Origin: Chitinophaga sp. E66
GTDB lineage: Bacteria > Bacteroidota > Bacteroidia > Chitinophagales > Chitinophagaceae
Reading direction: 5' to 3'
Assembly: GCA_019285755.1 (NCBI GenBank)
Contig: CP079103.1
Span: 1 to 64,000 of the forward strand
DNA length: 64,000 bases
The translations under genes were made by a program, and so were the position numbers. The notes below the pieces were generated by a model, which was not told the origin of the DNA, made no database searches, and saw nothing but the letters and a program-made list of their open reading frames with translations. This document shows, piece by piece, positions 40,590 to 50,704 of the stretch; the first letter of the stretch is position 1; every line of letters starts with the position of its first letter.

Positions 40590-42064
40590 ATGTCTTTCGA
40601 AAACCTGGCATCCCTGCTCCTTTATAATGAAAAGTCGCCCATACTTTTCAACAGCGGTTTCTTTCTCTTTTTCTGGCAGCATTCCTGATCTGCTATCAGG
40701 TAGTACGTAACAGCGAGCGCGGAAGGGTGGCGGTGTTCAGTATATTCAGCCTGTACTTCTTCTATCTCGCCTGCGGCAAATTCGTGATGCTGATCATCAT
40801 TGCAGCAATCGTGGATTTTTACCTGAGCAACCGCATATATCGGGAAACAAAAGAAAACGTCCGGAAAGGGCTGTTGTGGTTCAGCGTCGTCATCAACCTG
40901 GGACTGCTGTTTTATTTTAAGTATACCAACTTCTTCATCTCCTGTATCAACGATTTGTCGAACGGGGATATTCATCCTTTGAAGATATTATTGCCTATCG
41001 GAATTTCATTTTATACTTTCGAAAATCTCAGTTACACAATTGATGTGTATCGGCGGGAAATTAAGCCGGTGGACAAGTTCATGGATTACCTCTTCTTCCT
41101 GTCGTTTTTCCCGAAGCTGATGATGGGGCCAATAGTACGTGCGGCTGACTTTATTCCGCAGATACGTAAACCCTATGTGCTTTCCAGCGAGGACGTAGGC
41201 AAGGGCATGTTCCTCATCATGAACGGGCTGTTTAAGAAAGTGGTGATTTCCGATATAATCAACCAGCATTTCGTCCAGTATATTTTCGATGACCCAACCC
41301 GGCACACGGGTATCGAATGCCTGTTGGGTGTGTATGGATATGCGATGGTGATCTACTGCGACTTCTCCGGATACTCGGACATGGCCATCGGTATTGCACG
41401 ATGGACGGATTCGTCATTCCCGAACTTCGACAAGCCCTATCAAAGCAGTTCCATTACCGAGTTCTGGCGACGTTGGCATATTAGTTTGTCGAGCTGGCTG
41501 CGGGACTACGTTTACATCCCCTGGGCGGCAACAGGAAGGGAAGTTCAGGCAATATGTGAACCTGATGTTGACCATGTTGATCGGGGCTTTTGGCATGGCG
41601 CCAGCTGGAATTATATATTCTGGGAGGCGTCCATGGCGGGGCTTTGGCAGCGGATAAACTGTGGGGTGGATGGCAGAAGCGGATGGCCTGGCTGAAATCG
41701 GATCCCGTACGGGCCGGCCTTTGGAAGGCGGGCGGTGTATTGTTTACCTTCCACCTGGTGTGCTTCTGCTGGGTGTTTTTCAAGATGGAGGAGTTTCCTC
41801 AGGCCTGGGCTTTACTGGGGCAGATCGCGCATAATTTCCAGGGCGCCTGGCGGTAGATATCATAGGGGCTTACCCGGTTGTTTTTAGCCTGATGGGGCTG
41901 GGGTACCTGTTACATTTCTTACCCACTAACTGGAACGAAAGACTGGTGGCGGGATTCTCGAATCTGCACTGGGCGGGGCTGCTACGGTGATGATGTTTTT
42001 CATCTGGATGCTGAATGAAGTGCGGACGCTGGAGCCGATGATGCCGATTTACTGGCAGTTTTAA
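40590..42064 (+). CDS. MBOAT family O-acyltransferase (DltB/AlgI/PatA-like)
   Basis: Membrane-bound O-acyltransferase with about ten membrane segments. Signatures are [71 protein letters not shown] and the catalytic His in GGFWHGASWNYIFWG. It moves an acyl group across the inner membrane for O-acylation of a surface glycan. Together with the two SGNH proteins it resembles the AlgI/AlgJ/AlgX and PatA/PatB systems. About seven missing bases, mostly G, lie near 40673, 41520, 41537, 41585, 41621, 41847 and 41982. Start MSFENLASLL at 40590. Repaired length is about 493 residues. Confidence 0.88.
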
Positions 42065-42149
42065 GGTCTTTTTGGAGCGGAGGGATTTAAAAATCAAACT
42101 ATATGCTTAATTTTTCTCATGCGTATGCTTAAACGTGATAATAAACGAG

Positions 42150-42157
42150 TAACTTTG
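42150..42157 (+). promoter_or_regulatory. -7 box of fabF
   Basis: TAACTTTG matches TAnnTTTG, 33 bases before the fabF ATG at 42190. A TTAAACG element 19 bases upstream may be a weak -33 box. Confidence 0.45.
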
Positions 42158-42189
42158 CGACCTAACTTTTGTCATTCAAAGTAAAACTT

Positions 42190-43451
42190 ATGCGTACTGT
42201 TACACTGAGGAGAGTCGTAGTAACCGGGATGGGAGCCATCACGCCGATCGGACTGGATGTAAACTCCTTCTGGGAAAACATGAAAGCCGGTAAGAGCGGC
42301 GCAGGCCCTATTACGCGGTTCGACACCACAGCATTCAAGACTAAATTCGCCTGTGAACTGAAAGGACTGGATATTGAAACATATATAGAGAAGAAGGAAG
42401 CGCGGAAGATGGATATGTTTACGCAATATGCGATGATTGCTGCCACGCAGGCGATCGAGCATTGCGGTGTGAACCTGGAAACGATCGACCGTAGCAAATT
42501 TGGTGTGATCTGGGCATCAGGGAACGGTGGTATGCAGACCTTCGAGGATCAGATTGTTGAGTTTGCGCAGATGGACTTCGTTCCCAAGTTCAATCCGTTC
42601 TTTATTCCCCGTCTGATTTCCGATATCGCGGCGGGTCAGATCGCGATCAAATACGGTCTGATGGGTATCAACTATTGCACCGTTTCCGCCTGCGCTTCAT
42701 CTAACAGTGCGCTGGTAGATGCGTTCAATTATATCCGCCTCGGTAAAGCAAACATGATTGTGGCCGGTGGTTCTGAAAGCCCGGTGACCCGTGCGGGCAT
42801 TGCAGGTTTTAACGCCCTGAAAGCGTTGAGCACCCGGAACGACGATCCTACGCATGCTTCCCGTCCGTTTGACAAAGACCGTGATGGTTTCGTGATGGGC
42901 GAAGGTGCGGGCGCGATCATCCTGGAGGATTACGATCACGCAATTGCACGTGGCGCTACGATTTACGGAGAGATGGTTGGCGGTGCCATGAGCTGCGACG
43001 CTTACCATTTGACGGCTACGCATCCTGATGGCCTTGGCGCACAGCTGGGAATGAAGGAAGCGTTGGATGATGCAGGCCTTTCCTGACTGATGTGGACTAT
43101 ATCAACGCGCATGCAACCTCCACTCCGTTGGGAGACGTGAGCGAGCTTAAAGCGATTAAAACGCTGTTTGGCGAGCATGCCAGCAAGCTGAATATCAGCG
43201 CTACCAAATCGATGACGGGCCACCTGCTGGGTGCTGCCGGTGCGATCGAGGCGATTGCATGTATCATGGCCGTGAAGGAAGATATAGTTCCGCCTACCAT
43301 CAATACTACGGAGCTGGGCGAAGACATTCCAACGGGGCTGAACCTGACCCTGGGCCAGGCGCAGCAACGTACGGTGAACGTGGCGCTGAGCAACACGTTC
43401 GGATTTGGCGGACATAATGCCATTGCGGCTTTCGCGAAGTTCAAAGGATAA
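42190..43451 (+). CDS. fabF: Beta-ketoacyl-ACP synthase II
   Basis: Condensing enzyme of fatty acid elongation. The Cys nucleophile is in CTVSACASSNSALVDA, the two His in NAHATSTPLGD and MTGHLLGAAGA, and the gate loop in LSNTFGFGGHNA. The start MRTVTLRRVVVTGMGAITP (42190) fits the family better than the ATG at 42169. One missing base near 43085 (GLSLTDVDYINAHATS or similar) splits it. Repaired length is about 421 residues. It stands apart from other fab genes here. A possible link to the acyltransferase operon upstream is only positional. Confidence 0.93.
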
Positions 43452-43474
43452 TTTTACAAGCATTATTGCCGATA

Positions 43475-43512
43475 AAAAGGGGCGGAACGATAAGTTCCGC
43501 CCCTTTAGTTTT
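43475..43512 (+). terminator. Terminator of fabF
   Basis: AAAGGGGCGGAAC pairs with GTTCCGCCCCTTT around a 5-base loop, with a T run after it. Confidence 0.85.
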
Positions 43513-44014
43513 TTACGCATTATCAAATCAAATATCCCAAATACTTCTTCTGTTTTGCTAAAAATATTAGTATTTTTGTGTTCGTTAACCTTCAAATTCG
43601 AAATGCGATGTAGGCTATTATATCACAACTTTATTGATTTCCGATTGCTGCCAATGCCTGTATCGGCTTGCTTGTGATGCAGTTCTGGCGGTTGTTACAG
43701 GTGATTCCTGCGAGAAAGGCTGGGTACAGCCGTAAGGTTCGTATTATGCGAACACAGATAATACCAGGCAGGTGCTGAAGTGATGGCTGTTACTTTTGAG
43801 TGCGATGATGTTTCATCGTAAAGTAGCGGTGTATTGTATCCCAGTTAGCGTTTTTATGTGTATTAAATCCTGGTTTGCGGGAACATGCTGCGGCAGACAG
43901 CGATTGTACGCAGTTAAGGCATGGCGGTCTTCTCCAATAATCGGAAACGAAAGTGAGAGTGATAGCACAGCAATACGAAGCATTAGTGAAAAAACAGAAA
44001 ACAAATTAGAAGTG
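43513..44014. other. Gene-free stretch before the repeat lipoprotein
   Basis: About 500 AT-richer bases. TATTTTTG at about 43571 may be a -7 box, which would give a leader of more than 400 bases. Frames that cross this part have no family look. I see no RNA gene or clear repeat. Confidence 0.3.
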
Positions 44015-44777
44015 ATGAAACATTGTAAAACCCTGTTAGTGCTGCTTGCAGCGACCATTGTTATGTTGACTTCGGGATGTTCCCGGCAGACGGTTCATCC
44101 GGTTCCGATCCGGTATAATTTTCTGGATCATATCCCGGATTATGATCCCATGTTGCTCGATACAGAAATATTATCGGAGCCACATTCTTTTATCCAGGAA
44201 GTTAAACCCTTAATTGATAAGGGCATGATGAACACACAGCCGGTTGCAATTGGTTATCGTTTCGTGGTGCCGCAAACACCTGATCCGGATCCAACTTTTC
44301 CGGGTACCAACTTTGGGGCTGAAAAGACTGTAGCCGGTCCTGCGAATGAGCCCGTAGACGTAACAGCATCGCTGGAAATTCGTTTCCGGTTAAATCTGAA
44401 CTCCGGTCCGGATCGTGATCCATTGTTGTTAAATCAGGAGTTAAAAACTGCATTGGTAGAAAGTATCGGATTCGGAAATCATCCATCTCGCTACAATTGT
44501 TTCCAATTTAAATTGGAAACATCTCCTGACCGGACCCCATGCTGTTGGGTAAAGAATCCGTAACCATATCGGAACGGAATATGCTTGAAACGGCGTTGGC
44601 AGTAGGATACGTCATGCCCAGGCATCGCGCCAATCCAATCCGTTACCAATTTAATTTATCAGCAACCCCGATTACGACCCCATGTTACACCAACCGGCAT
44701 CCGTTGCAGGAGCAGGTTCCGCCAGGCAGGACTCTACGCTGGCCGCAACCTCCGGCAAAGCGACCACTTACCGCTGA
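44015..44777 (+). CDS. Lipoprotein with five internal repeats ending in PDxDPMLL
   Basis: MKHCKTLLVLLAATIVMLTSGC is a lipoprotein signal with the lipid Cys at residue 22. The rest is five imperfect units of about 40-47 residues. Each has an aromatic strand (IRYNF, GYRFV, IRFRL, FQFKL, IRYQF) followed by a loop of the type TPDYDPMLL, TPDPDP, GPDRDPLLL, SPDRDPMLL and TPDYDPML. The Asp-rich loops could bind calcium; this is inference. Two missing C (near 44534 and 44672) break the last two units; restored, the frame stops at 44775-44777 after KATTYR. Length is about 254 residues. I do not recognise a family. Most likely it faces the outside on the outer membrane. Confidence 0.68.
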
Positions 44778-44789
44778 CGGATGCCGGCA

Positions 44790-44850
44790 GGCCGGAGGCA
44801 GCGCAGGGAAGTGGTCTCCCTGCCGGCCAACATGCCTCCGGCCTATTTTT
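44790..44850 (+). terminator. Large nested hairpin and terminator after the repeat lipoprotein
   Basis: GGCCGGAGGCA (44790-44800) pairs perfectly with TGCCTCCGGCC (44833-44843). Within its loop GCAGGGA and TCCCTGC form a second stem. A T run follows (44846-44851). Confidence 0.75.
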
Positions 44851-45066
44851 TACGGCCTTTCAGTTTGTTGTTATCCCTATGAATCCCCTACAAGGTTGAG
44901 CCGGGAATGTCTCCGGCAGGAAAGTAAGCAAAACAGGACTGTGTCATTCATTTGAGACGGTCCTGTTTGCCATAAATCAAATATTGTGTCCCAATCATTG
45001 GCTTAGATGTCTCAAAATGCCATCTAGTCCCCTTCTGAATTGCCTGTTCTCGCCTTAAGCTCTCCT
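44851..45066. other. Gene-free stretch with one hairpin
   Basis: AAACAGGA (44931-44938) pairs with TCCTGTTT (44961-44968) around a 22-base loop. Otherwise I see no gene or repeat until the 11-bp array begins. Confidence 0.35.
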
Positions 45067-45187
45067 ATATATCCTGCCTATATCCTGCCTATATCCCGCC
45101 TATGTCCTGCCTATGTCCTGCCCTTTAAAGGGGCAAGATATAAGCAAGACATACCCAGCATATTTCCAAGACATATACATGACATTC
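45067..45187. repeat. Symmetric 5+5 array of 11-bp repeats around a palindrome
   Basis: Five units close to CTATATCCTGC (45067-45121) are followed by the palindrome CCTTTAAAGG (45122-45131 region) and then five degenerate inverted units close to GCAAGATATAA (45133-45187). Period is exactly 11 bases on both sides. It is the same kind of element as the one at 26767-26846. Confidence 0.75.
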
Positions 45188-45273
45188 TGCGGGCGAAAGG
45201 TTGACAAGCAGATTATTTGAAGCAGCCTGGAAGCCGGTCAGAGACTTCCCCAGCCATGCATATTGAAAGGCAC

Positions 45274-46129
45274 CTACCACTTACTGCCGCCCTTACCGCA
45301 GTCCCAGGACATTGCCACGGAATAAATAGTATTACCATTTTCACCGAAGTAAGCATCCGTCACATCATAGGAAAGGATACTGTTACCGGAGGTGACGAAG
45401 TTTTTGAAATCTACCGTAGAGAAGCGGTAGGAACCACTCCAGCTTTCACTGTGTTTCGGCAGGTGTTTGGAATTGATTTGCAGTACACCGAGGTATTCCA
45501 GGACCAGCGGCAGCGTCGGGAGGGAGAATGATAGTTACAGTGCAGGAATTTAAGTCCTTTCGCGGGTTTCGTCAGGTCGTAAGTGTAAGAGATAAAGTTG
45601 TTGTCGTTGCCCAGGCGCGTTACATTGCCATGTTGGTCCCGTTCAACGAATTCCTCACTGGGCGGATTATCCAGGCATAGTTCGTCCAACCGGAAAGTTG
45701 GTTGTGTTTGTAGTGATATTTGGTCTTATGGGGTGTAAGCCCGTTGGCGGGTTCATCGGGGCATAAAAAGCAGATGAGTCGGGCTGACCGCAATCATTCA
45801 GCCATACATCTGCGACCAGTTTCCCGGAGACGCTGTCGATAAACTTCATCCGCCGGCCGGAATACTCGATCAGACAGTTCATCGGACCCGTGAAATGAGT
45901 GGAATGGCCCTTGAACCAGACGGGTTTCTGTTGAGCGTCCCGCCTGATCCGGGCATTATAAGTAGGTCCGTTGACGTACGGATAACCGGTCCAGTTACTG
46001 ACGTACATGGTTTGCAGTTGGCATTGGGCCGGTTCAGGGCATTTTCCTGGCCGGGAATAGGGTAGGGATGCTTTTGCATGCTTCCAGGATGACAATGAGA
46101 AGCAGCAGCACATAAATGGAATGTTTCAT
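45274..46129 (-). CDS. Lipoprotein with YD-repeat-like (DUF4595-like) sequence
   Basis: MKHSIYVLLLLIVILEAC is a lipoprotein signal. After several base repairs the rest reads YPIPGQENALNRPN, TMYVSNWTGYPYVNGPTYN, CLIEYSGRRMKFIDSVSGKL, then KYHYKHNQLSGWTNYAW, FVERDQHGNVTRLGNDNNF and ISYTYDLTKPAKGL, ending STVDFKNFVTSG..VAMSWDCGKGGSKW. The alternation of tyrosine-rich strands with NGN-type turns resembles YD repeats and DUF4595. At least four frame errors exist (near 46065, 46010, 45735 and 45500), so the translation is tentative in places. Stop at 45274-45276. Length is about 286 residues. It is probably a surface lipoprotein, part of the accessory island. Confidence 0.55.
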
Positions 46130-46538
46130 AATGAAGGGTTTGGGTAAATGAATGTTGAAAATGAAAAGATGGTGGTGAAAATGGGGAGCTTGCGCGAATT
46201 AGGCTTATTGGACAGAAATACCGCCGGTGCAGGGATCGTTTGTTTTCATTTCGTTCTGGATTGATGGGTTAAAAAATAGGGCGTATTGGGCTAACGGGTA
46301 TGTATAGGGTAATTAACGCAGTAAAACTATAAGGATTCCCGGATTATTGCATGGCTCGTAAAACATATTTGATTTAACAATATTCGAAATGCCGTAATGG
46401 GTATTAATGATTAATGCGTAAATGTCAGTCTTTTGGCAGCAGTGGCGGAAAAGAAGTGCCAGGAGGGCCGGCTTTTTATTTTTCCATCCCTTCACAAATG
46501 CGTAGTTTTATACCCTCAATTTGCGTTCGGGATCTAAT
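46130..46538. other. Gene-free stretch between the lipoprotein and the second uvrA
   Basis: AT-rich, with no frame of family look. TCAATTTG at about 46518, 14 bases before the uvrA ATG, resembles a -7 box but lacks the TA. No hairpin or repeat is obvious. Confidence 0.3.
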
Positions 46539-49406
46539 ATGGCAAAGCAAAAGCAAAAAACAACGGAACAACCGGCTCCTGTGGTACAGGGCGACGAAAT
46601 GATCGAGGTGTACGGGGCCGGGAACACAATCTGAAAACCTGGATATCCGTATTCCGAAGAACAGTCTGGTCGTGATTACGGGTATTAGCGGCAGCGGTAA
46701 ATCATCGCTGGCTTTCGATACGATATATGCGGAAGGCCAGCGCCGTTATATGGAGAGCTTTGGCGCCTATGCCCGCCAGTTTATTGGCGACATGGAGCGG
46801 CCTGATGTGGATAAGATCACGGGACTTTCTCCCGTCATTTCCATCGAACAAAAACGACCAACAAGAACCCTCGTTCCACTGTTGGCACCATTACCGAGAT
46901 TTACGACTTTCTGCGCCTGCTTTACGCCCGCGCCAGCGAAGCTTTTTCCTATAATACCGGCAAACGCATGACCCGCTTCTCCGAAGAGGAGATCATGGCG
47001 CATATCTTTCGCATTTCCCTAAAAAGAAGCTCGTCATACTCGCCCCCTCGTCCGCGGACGTAAAGGGCATTACAGGGAGTTATTTGAACAGGTCCGCAAG
47101 CAAGGCTTTCTCAAAGTGCGCGTCGATGGGGAAGTACTGGATCTCAAAGAAAGAATGCAGGTAGACCGGTACAAGATCCATGATATCGAATTGGTGATAG
47201 ATCGCATACAGGTGCAGGACGATGCACGCGTGCGCATCAGCCAGAGCGTTCAGAAGGCATTACAACTGGGCAAAGGGCTCATGTTCGTTATGGACCACGA
47301 TTCAGGAAAGCTCTCGCAATATAGCCGCCAGCTGATGTGTGAAGACACCGGCATCTCATACGAAGAGCCTTCTCCCAATACATTTTCATTCAACTCTCCT
47401 TACGGCGCCTGCCCCGTTGCAAGGGCCTCGGCACGATTTACCAGATCAATATGGACGAAGTGCTGCCGGACCGCAGCAAGTCTATCAATGAAGGAGGTCT
47501 GGTACCACTCGGCGAAGCGCGGGATACCTTCACTTTCAAACAGGTTCAGCAACTCGCCAAGAAATATAAATTCTCCTTTCCGCTCCCATCGAGAAAATCC
47601 CGGAGAACGCCCTCAATGTGCTCCTCTTCGGCGATGAGAACGGTCAGTTGGAAGTTGATATGGGATTTGAAGATGGCCCGGCGGAGCCTTACGCTACCGA
47701 ATACGAAGGCGTGGTGAATATGGTACGCCGTTATTTCAACGATACTTCTTCCGATTATGTCCGCAACTGGGCTGAAGGTTTCATGCAGCTTTCTTCCTGC
47801 CCGGAATGCAACGGCACCCGCCTCAAGAAGGAGAGCCTCATGTTCAAAGTAGATGGAAGGAATATCGCAGAGCTTGGAAACCTGAACCTCGCCAACCTGG
47901 CAGAATGGTTCAAGGACGTAGAAAAAGATTGAGCAATAAGCAAAACGTAATAGCCAAAGATGTCCTGAAGGAGATTCGCGAGCGCCTGGGCTTTCTTCTC
48001 GATGTAGGCCTAACATATCTCACGCTCAGCCGGGCCACCCGAACGCTGTCCGGCGGCGAAAGCCAGCGTATCCGCCTCGCTACTCAGATTGGTTCCCAGC
48101 TCATGGGGATCACCTATATCCTCGATGAGCCCAGCATCGGGCTCCATCAGCGCGATAACATGCGGCTGATCGACGCGCTGCGGAATCTCAAGGAAATGGG
48201 CAATTCTGTACTGGTCGTGGAACACGATAAGGACATTATGCTCCATGCCGATCACCTGATAGACATCGGCCCCGGCGCCGGACTGCACGGCGGGCAGGTT
48301 GTGGCGCAGGGAACTCCGGCAGAAATGCTGAAGCTTAAAACCGCCACGGCGGGTTATCTGAACGGCATCCATGAAATAGCAGTTCCGAAAGAGCGCCGCA
48401 AGGGCAATGGTAAATTCCTGGAGCTGAAAGGCGCATCTGGCAATAACCTCAAGAACGTCAATTTGAAACTGCCCCTTGGCACATTTATTTGCGTAACTGG
48501 CGTTTCAGGTAGCGGAAAATCTACGCTGATCAATGAAACGTTATACCCGATACTTTCCCGACATGCCTACAACTCCAAGCTCAACCCCATGCCTTACAAA
48601 AGTGTGAAGGGACTGGAGGAGCTGGATAAGGTGATCGAGATAGACCAGTCGCCCATCGGGCGTACCCCGCGTAGCAATCCTGCTACCTATTGCGGATTCT
48701 TCACGGAAATCAGGCAACTGTTTGCCGCCGTACCGGAAGCTAAGATCCGCGGATACAATGCGGGGCGTTTCTCATTTAATGTGAAAGGCGGGAGATGTGA
48801 TGTTTGCGAAGGCGCAGGCGTTCGGGTGATCGAAATGAACTTTCTGCCAGACGTGTACGTGCATTGTGAAAAATGTAACGGCCGCCGCTATAACCGCGAA
48901 ACCCTTGAAATCAGGTATAAAGGCAAATCCATCAGCGATGTCCTCGACATGACGGTGGAAGAAGCCGTAGAGTTCTTCCAGGCAGTGCCTTATCTTCACC
49001 GTAAGATCAAGACGCTACAGGACGTAGGGTTAGGCTATATTACCCTGGGGCAGTCGGCCGTAACCCTTTCAGGAGGCGAGGCGCAACGGGTAAAAGTGGC
49101 AACAGAACTGTCCAAAAAGGATACCGGCAAAACCATTTATATCCTGGATGAGCCCACAACGGGGCTGCATTTCCAGGATATTCAGCTGCTCCTCAATGTG
49201 TTGAATAAACTGGTTGACCGTGGGAATACCGTGCTGGTGATCGAACACAACCTGGATGTAGTGAAGGTGGCCGACTTTGTGGTCGATCTTGGCCCTGAAG
49301 GCGGTGAAGGCGGCGGTCGCATCCTGGCCACTGGTACCCCAGAAGAAGTCAGCACATGCAAGGAAAGCCATACTGCCTTATTTTTGAAAAAGAACTCAAG
49401 CCTTAG
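46539..49406 (+). CDS. uvrA: UvrA, excinuclease ABC subunit A (second copy)
   Basis: Full-length Uvr[10 protein letters not shown] with [53 protein letters not shown], the second Walker [10 protein letters not shown], and [13 protein letters not shown]. Zinc motifs are seen as [13 protein letters not shown] and CDVCEGAG with [15 protein letters not shown]. It differs throughout from the copy at 23885 and looks like the standard housekeeping UvrA. About nine missing bases lie near 46619, 46636, 46852, 47017, 47043, 47418, 47586, 47929 and 49391. Some motifs ([19 protein letters not shown]) appear only after repair. The stop is then 49404-49406. Repaired length is about 959 residues. The two downstream genes follow closely. 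Confidence 0.93.
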
Positions 49407-49429
49407 GCACCATGCCAACAGCCCGATTT

Positions 49430-49900
49430 ATGAAATATCTATTACTGCTTCTTTGTTGTGCAGCGGTATTTACCGCGTGCGACGATGATACCAAGGTATG
49501 CGATCAGGATACCCGTACCTCCTGTAATTTCCGTTTCAGGTGGAAGAATCCGAATGCCAACAATCAGGTAGAAGATACTGTTTTGCCCAAAGTGACGGTC
49601 TATGGGCTGGATAAGGACAGCCTGATCAAGAAGCAGACAGGGCTCAGCGGTATGCAATTACCGCTGGATATGCATTTCGATACCAGCCGGTTCTATTTCC
49701 AGACAGATAGTGCGGTGGTCGCCGATACCATTACCATAGCATATAAACGTCAGCCGCATTTTGTGTCGGCAGGCTGTGGTGTGGCGATGTATTATAACAT
49801 CGCATCTGCCTCGGCTACCAATCACAAGATTAAATCCGTTGAGCTTAACGCCCAAAACATAACGACGATCAATGAGATTCACATTATCCTCAATTTTTAG
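49430..49900 (+). CDS. DUF6452 family lipoprotein
   Basis: [17 protein letters not shown] is a lipoprotein signal; start at 49430 rather than 49412. The mature part begins [21 protein letters not shown] and contains [17 protein letters not shown] strands and the ending [11 protein letters not shown], which fits the DUF6452 family of Bacteroidota. Intact, 156 residues. The stop lies 29 bases inside the next gene, so the pair is translationally coupled; I recall these two families as frequent neighbours. Function unknown; presumably the inner face of the outer membrane. Confidence 0.78.
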   Translation: MKYLLLLLCCAAVFTACDDDTKVCDQDTRTSCNFRFRWKNPNANNQVEDTVLPKVTVYGLDKDSLIKKQTGLSGMQLPLDMHFDTSRFYFQTDSAVVADTITIAYKRQPHFVSAGCGVAMYYNIASASATNHKIKSVELNAQNITTINEIHIILNF

Positions 49901-50581
49901 CGCCTGCCTCCTGTTGGTGGTCCTCAGCGCTGGGGCGCAGGACAAAAAGAAGGATTCGGCGAAGGCACTGGTCGTAGAGGTGCCGGCAGGCCTCCGCATA
50001 GGGACGGACCTTACGCGTATTGCTATGCACTTTTTCAACCCTACCGGACAGACGCGACCATAACCCTTGACGCCCGCTATCGCGACCGTATCTATTTCGC
50101 AGCCGATGTATCCTGGAACCGGACGTCACATTCCGACTCGTTGTATTCTTATAAAGGCAATGGAATGGCTATCGCGATTGGGGCCAACTATAACCTCCTT
50201 AAAAGGCAGGTGCCGAAAGAAAACTTTATGTTATATGGGGGATGAAATACGGGTTTGCGCTATTCAATTATGAATTACCCGGTTATACGGTGCCAGGGAG
50301 TTACTGGGGAGATTATCAAGGAAGCGTGGCATCTTCGACTAAGACGGCGCATTGGATTGAGTTGTCTTTGGGGTAAAAGTGGAAGTATTGAAGAACTTTT
50401 ACCTGGGCTGGAGCCTGCACGACCGGTTGCTGCTCACGAAAAAACTCTCCAAAGGCGATTATCCGCCCATGGTGATTCCCGGATATGGAAAAGGGAACAA
50501 AGGAAATGTGTTCGATGTGCAGTATACCGTTTCGTATCTGATTCCGATGTGGAAGGTGAAGCAGAAAATGAGCCTTCCTAG
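49872..50581 (+). CDS. DUF6048 family secreted protein
   Basis: A signal peptide ([23 protein letters not shown]) is followed by strands with the pattern of an outer-membrane barrel: VPAGLRIGTDLTRIAMHFF, YRDRIYFAADVSWNRTS, MAIAIGANYNLLKRQ, MKYGFALFNYELPG and VEVLKNFYLGWSLHDRLLL. Missing G are near 50049 (GTDATITLDARYRD restored), near 50240 (YGGMKYGFAL) and near 50375 (LGVKVEVLKNF). One A missing near 50567 would end the protein at 50581 (KNEPS), just ahead of the terminator; without it the frame runs to 50645 through the terminator stem. Length is about 237 residues. It is coupled with DUF6452. Confidence 0.72.
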
Positions 50582-50600
50582 ATGGTTTAAATTTATTGGG

Positions 50601-50634
50601 ATCCCCGGTTGCTGGTCAGCCGGGGATTTCTTTG
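50601..50634 (+). terminator. Terminator of the uvrA/DUF6452/DUF6048 unit
   Basis: ATCCCCGG (50601-50608) pairs with CCGGGGAT (50620-50627), with TTTC after it. Confidence 0.7.
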
Positions 50635-50647
50635 GGGAGATGTAGGA

Positions 50648-50684
50648 ATAAAAAATCCCCGGTCGGGCAGGCCCACCGGGGATT
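50648..50684 (-). terminator. Terminator of the SMI1/RGG gene
   Basis: AATCCCCGGT (50654-50663) and ACCGGGGATT (50675-50684) form a perfect stem. On the minus strand it is followed by TTTTTATTCC. Confidence 0.75.
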
Positions 50685-50704
50685 AGTATTTACTAAGTCG
50701 TTGA

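Noticed and set aside
43796..44014. N-terminal extension of the repeat lipoprotein
   Set aside because: The frame is open upstream of 44015, but the lipoprotein signal begins at MKHCKTLL, and the upstream part has no family look.
23885..49406. Two uvrA copies as an assembly duplication
   Set aside because: The proteins differ along their length, carry different zinc-finger sequences and have different neighbours.
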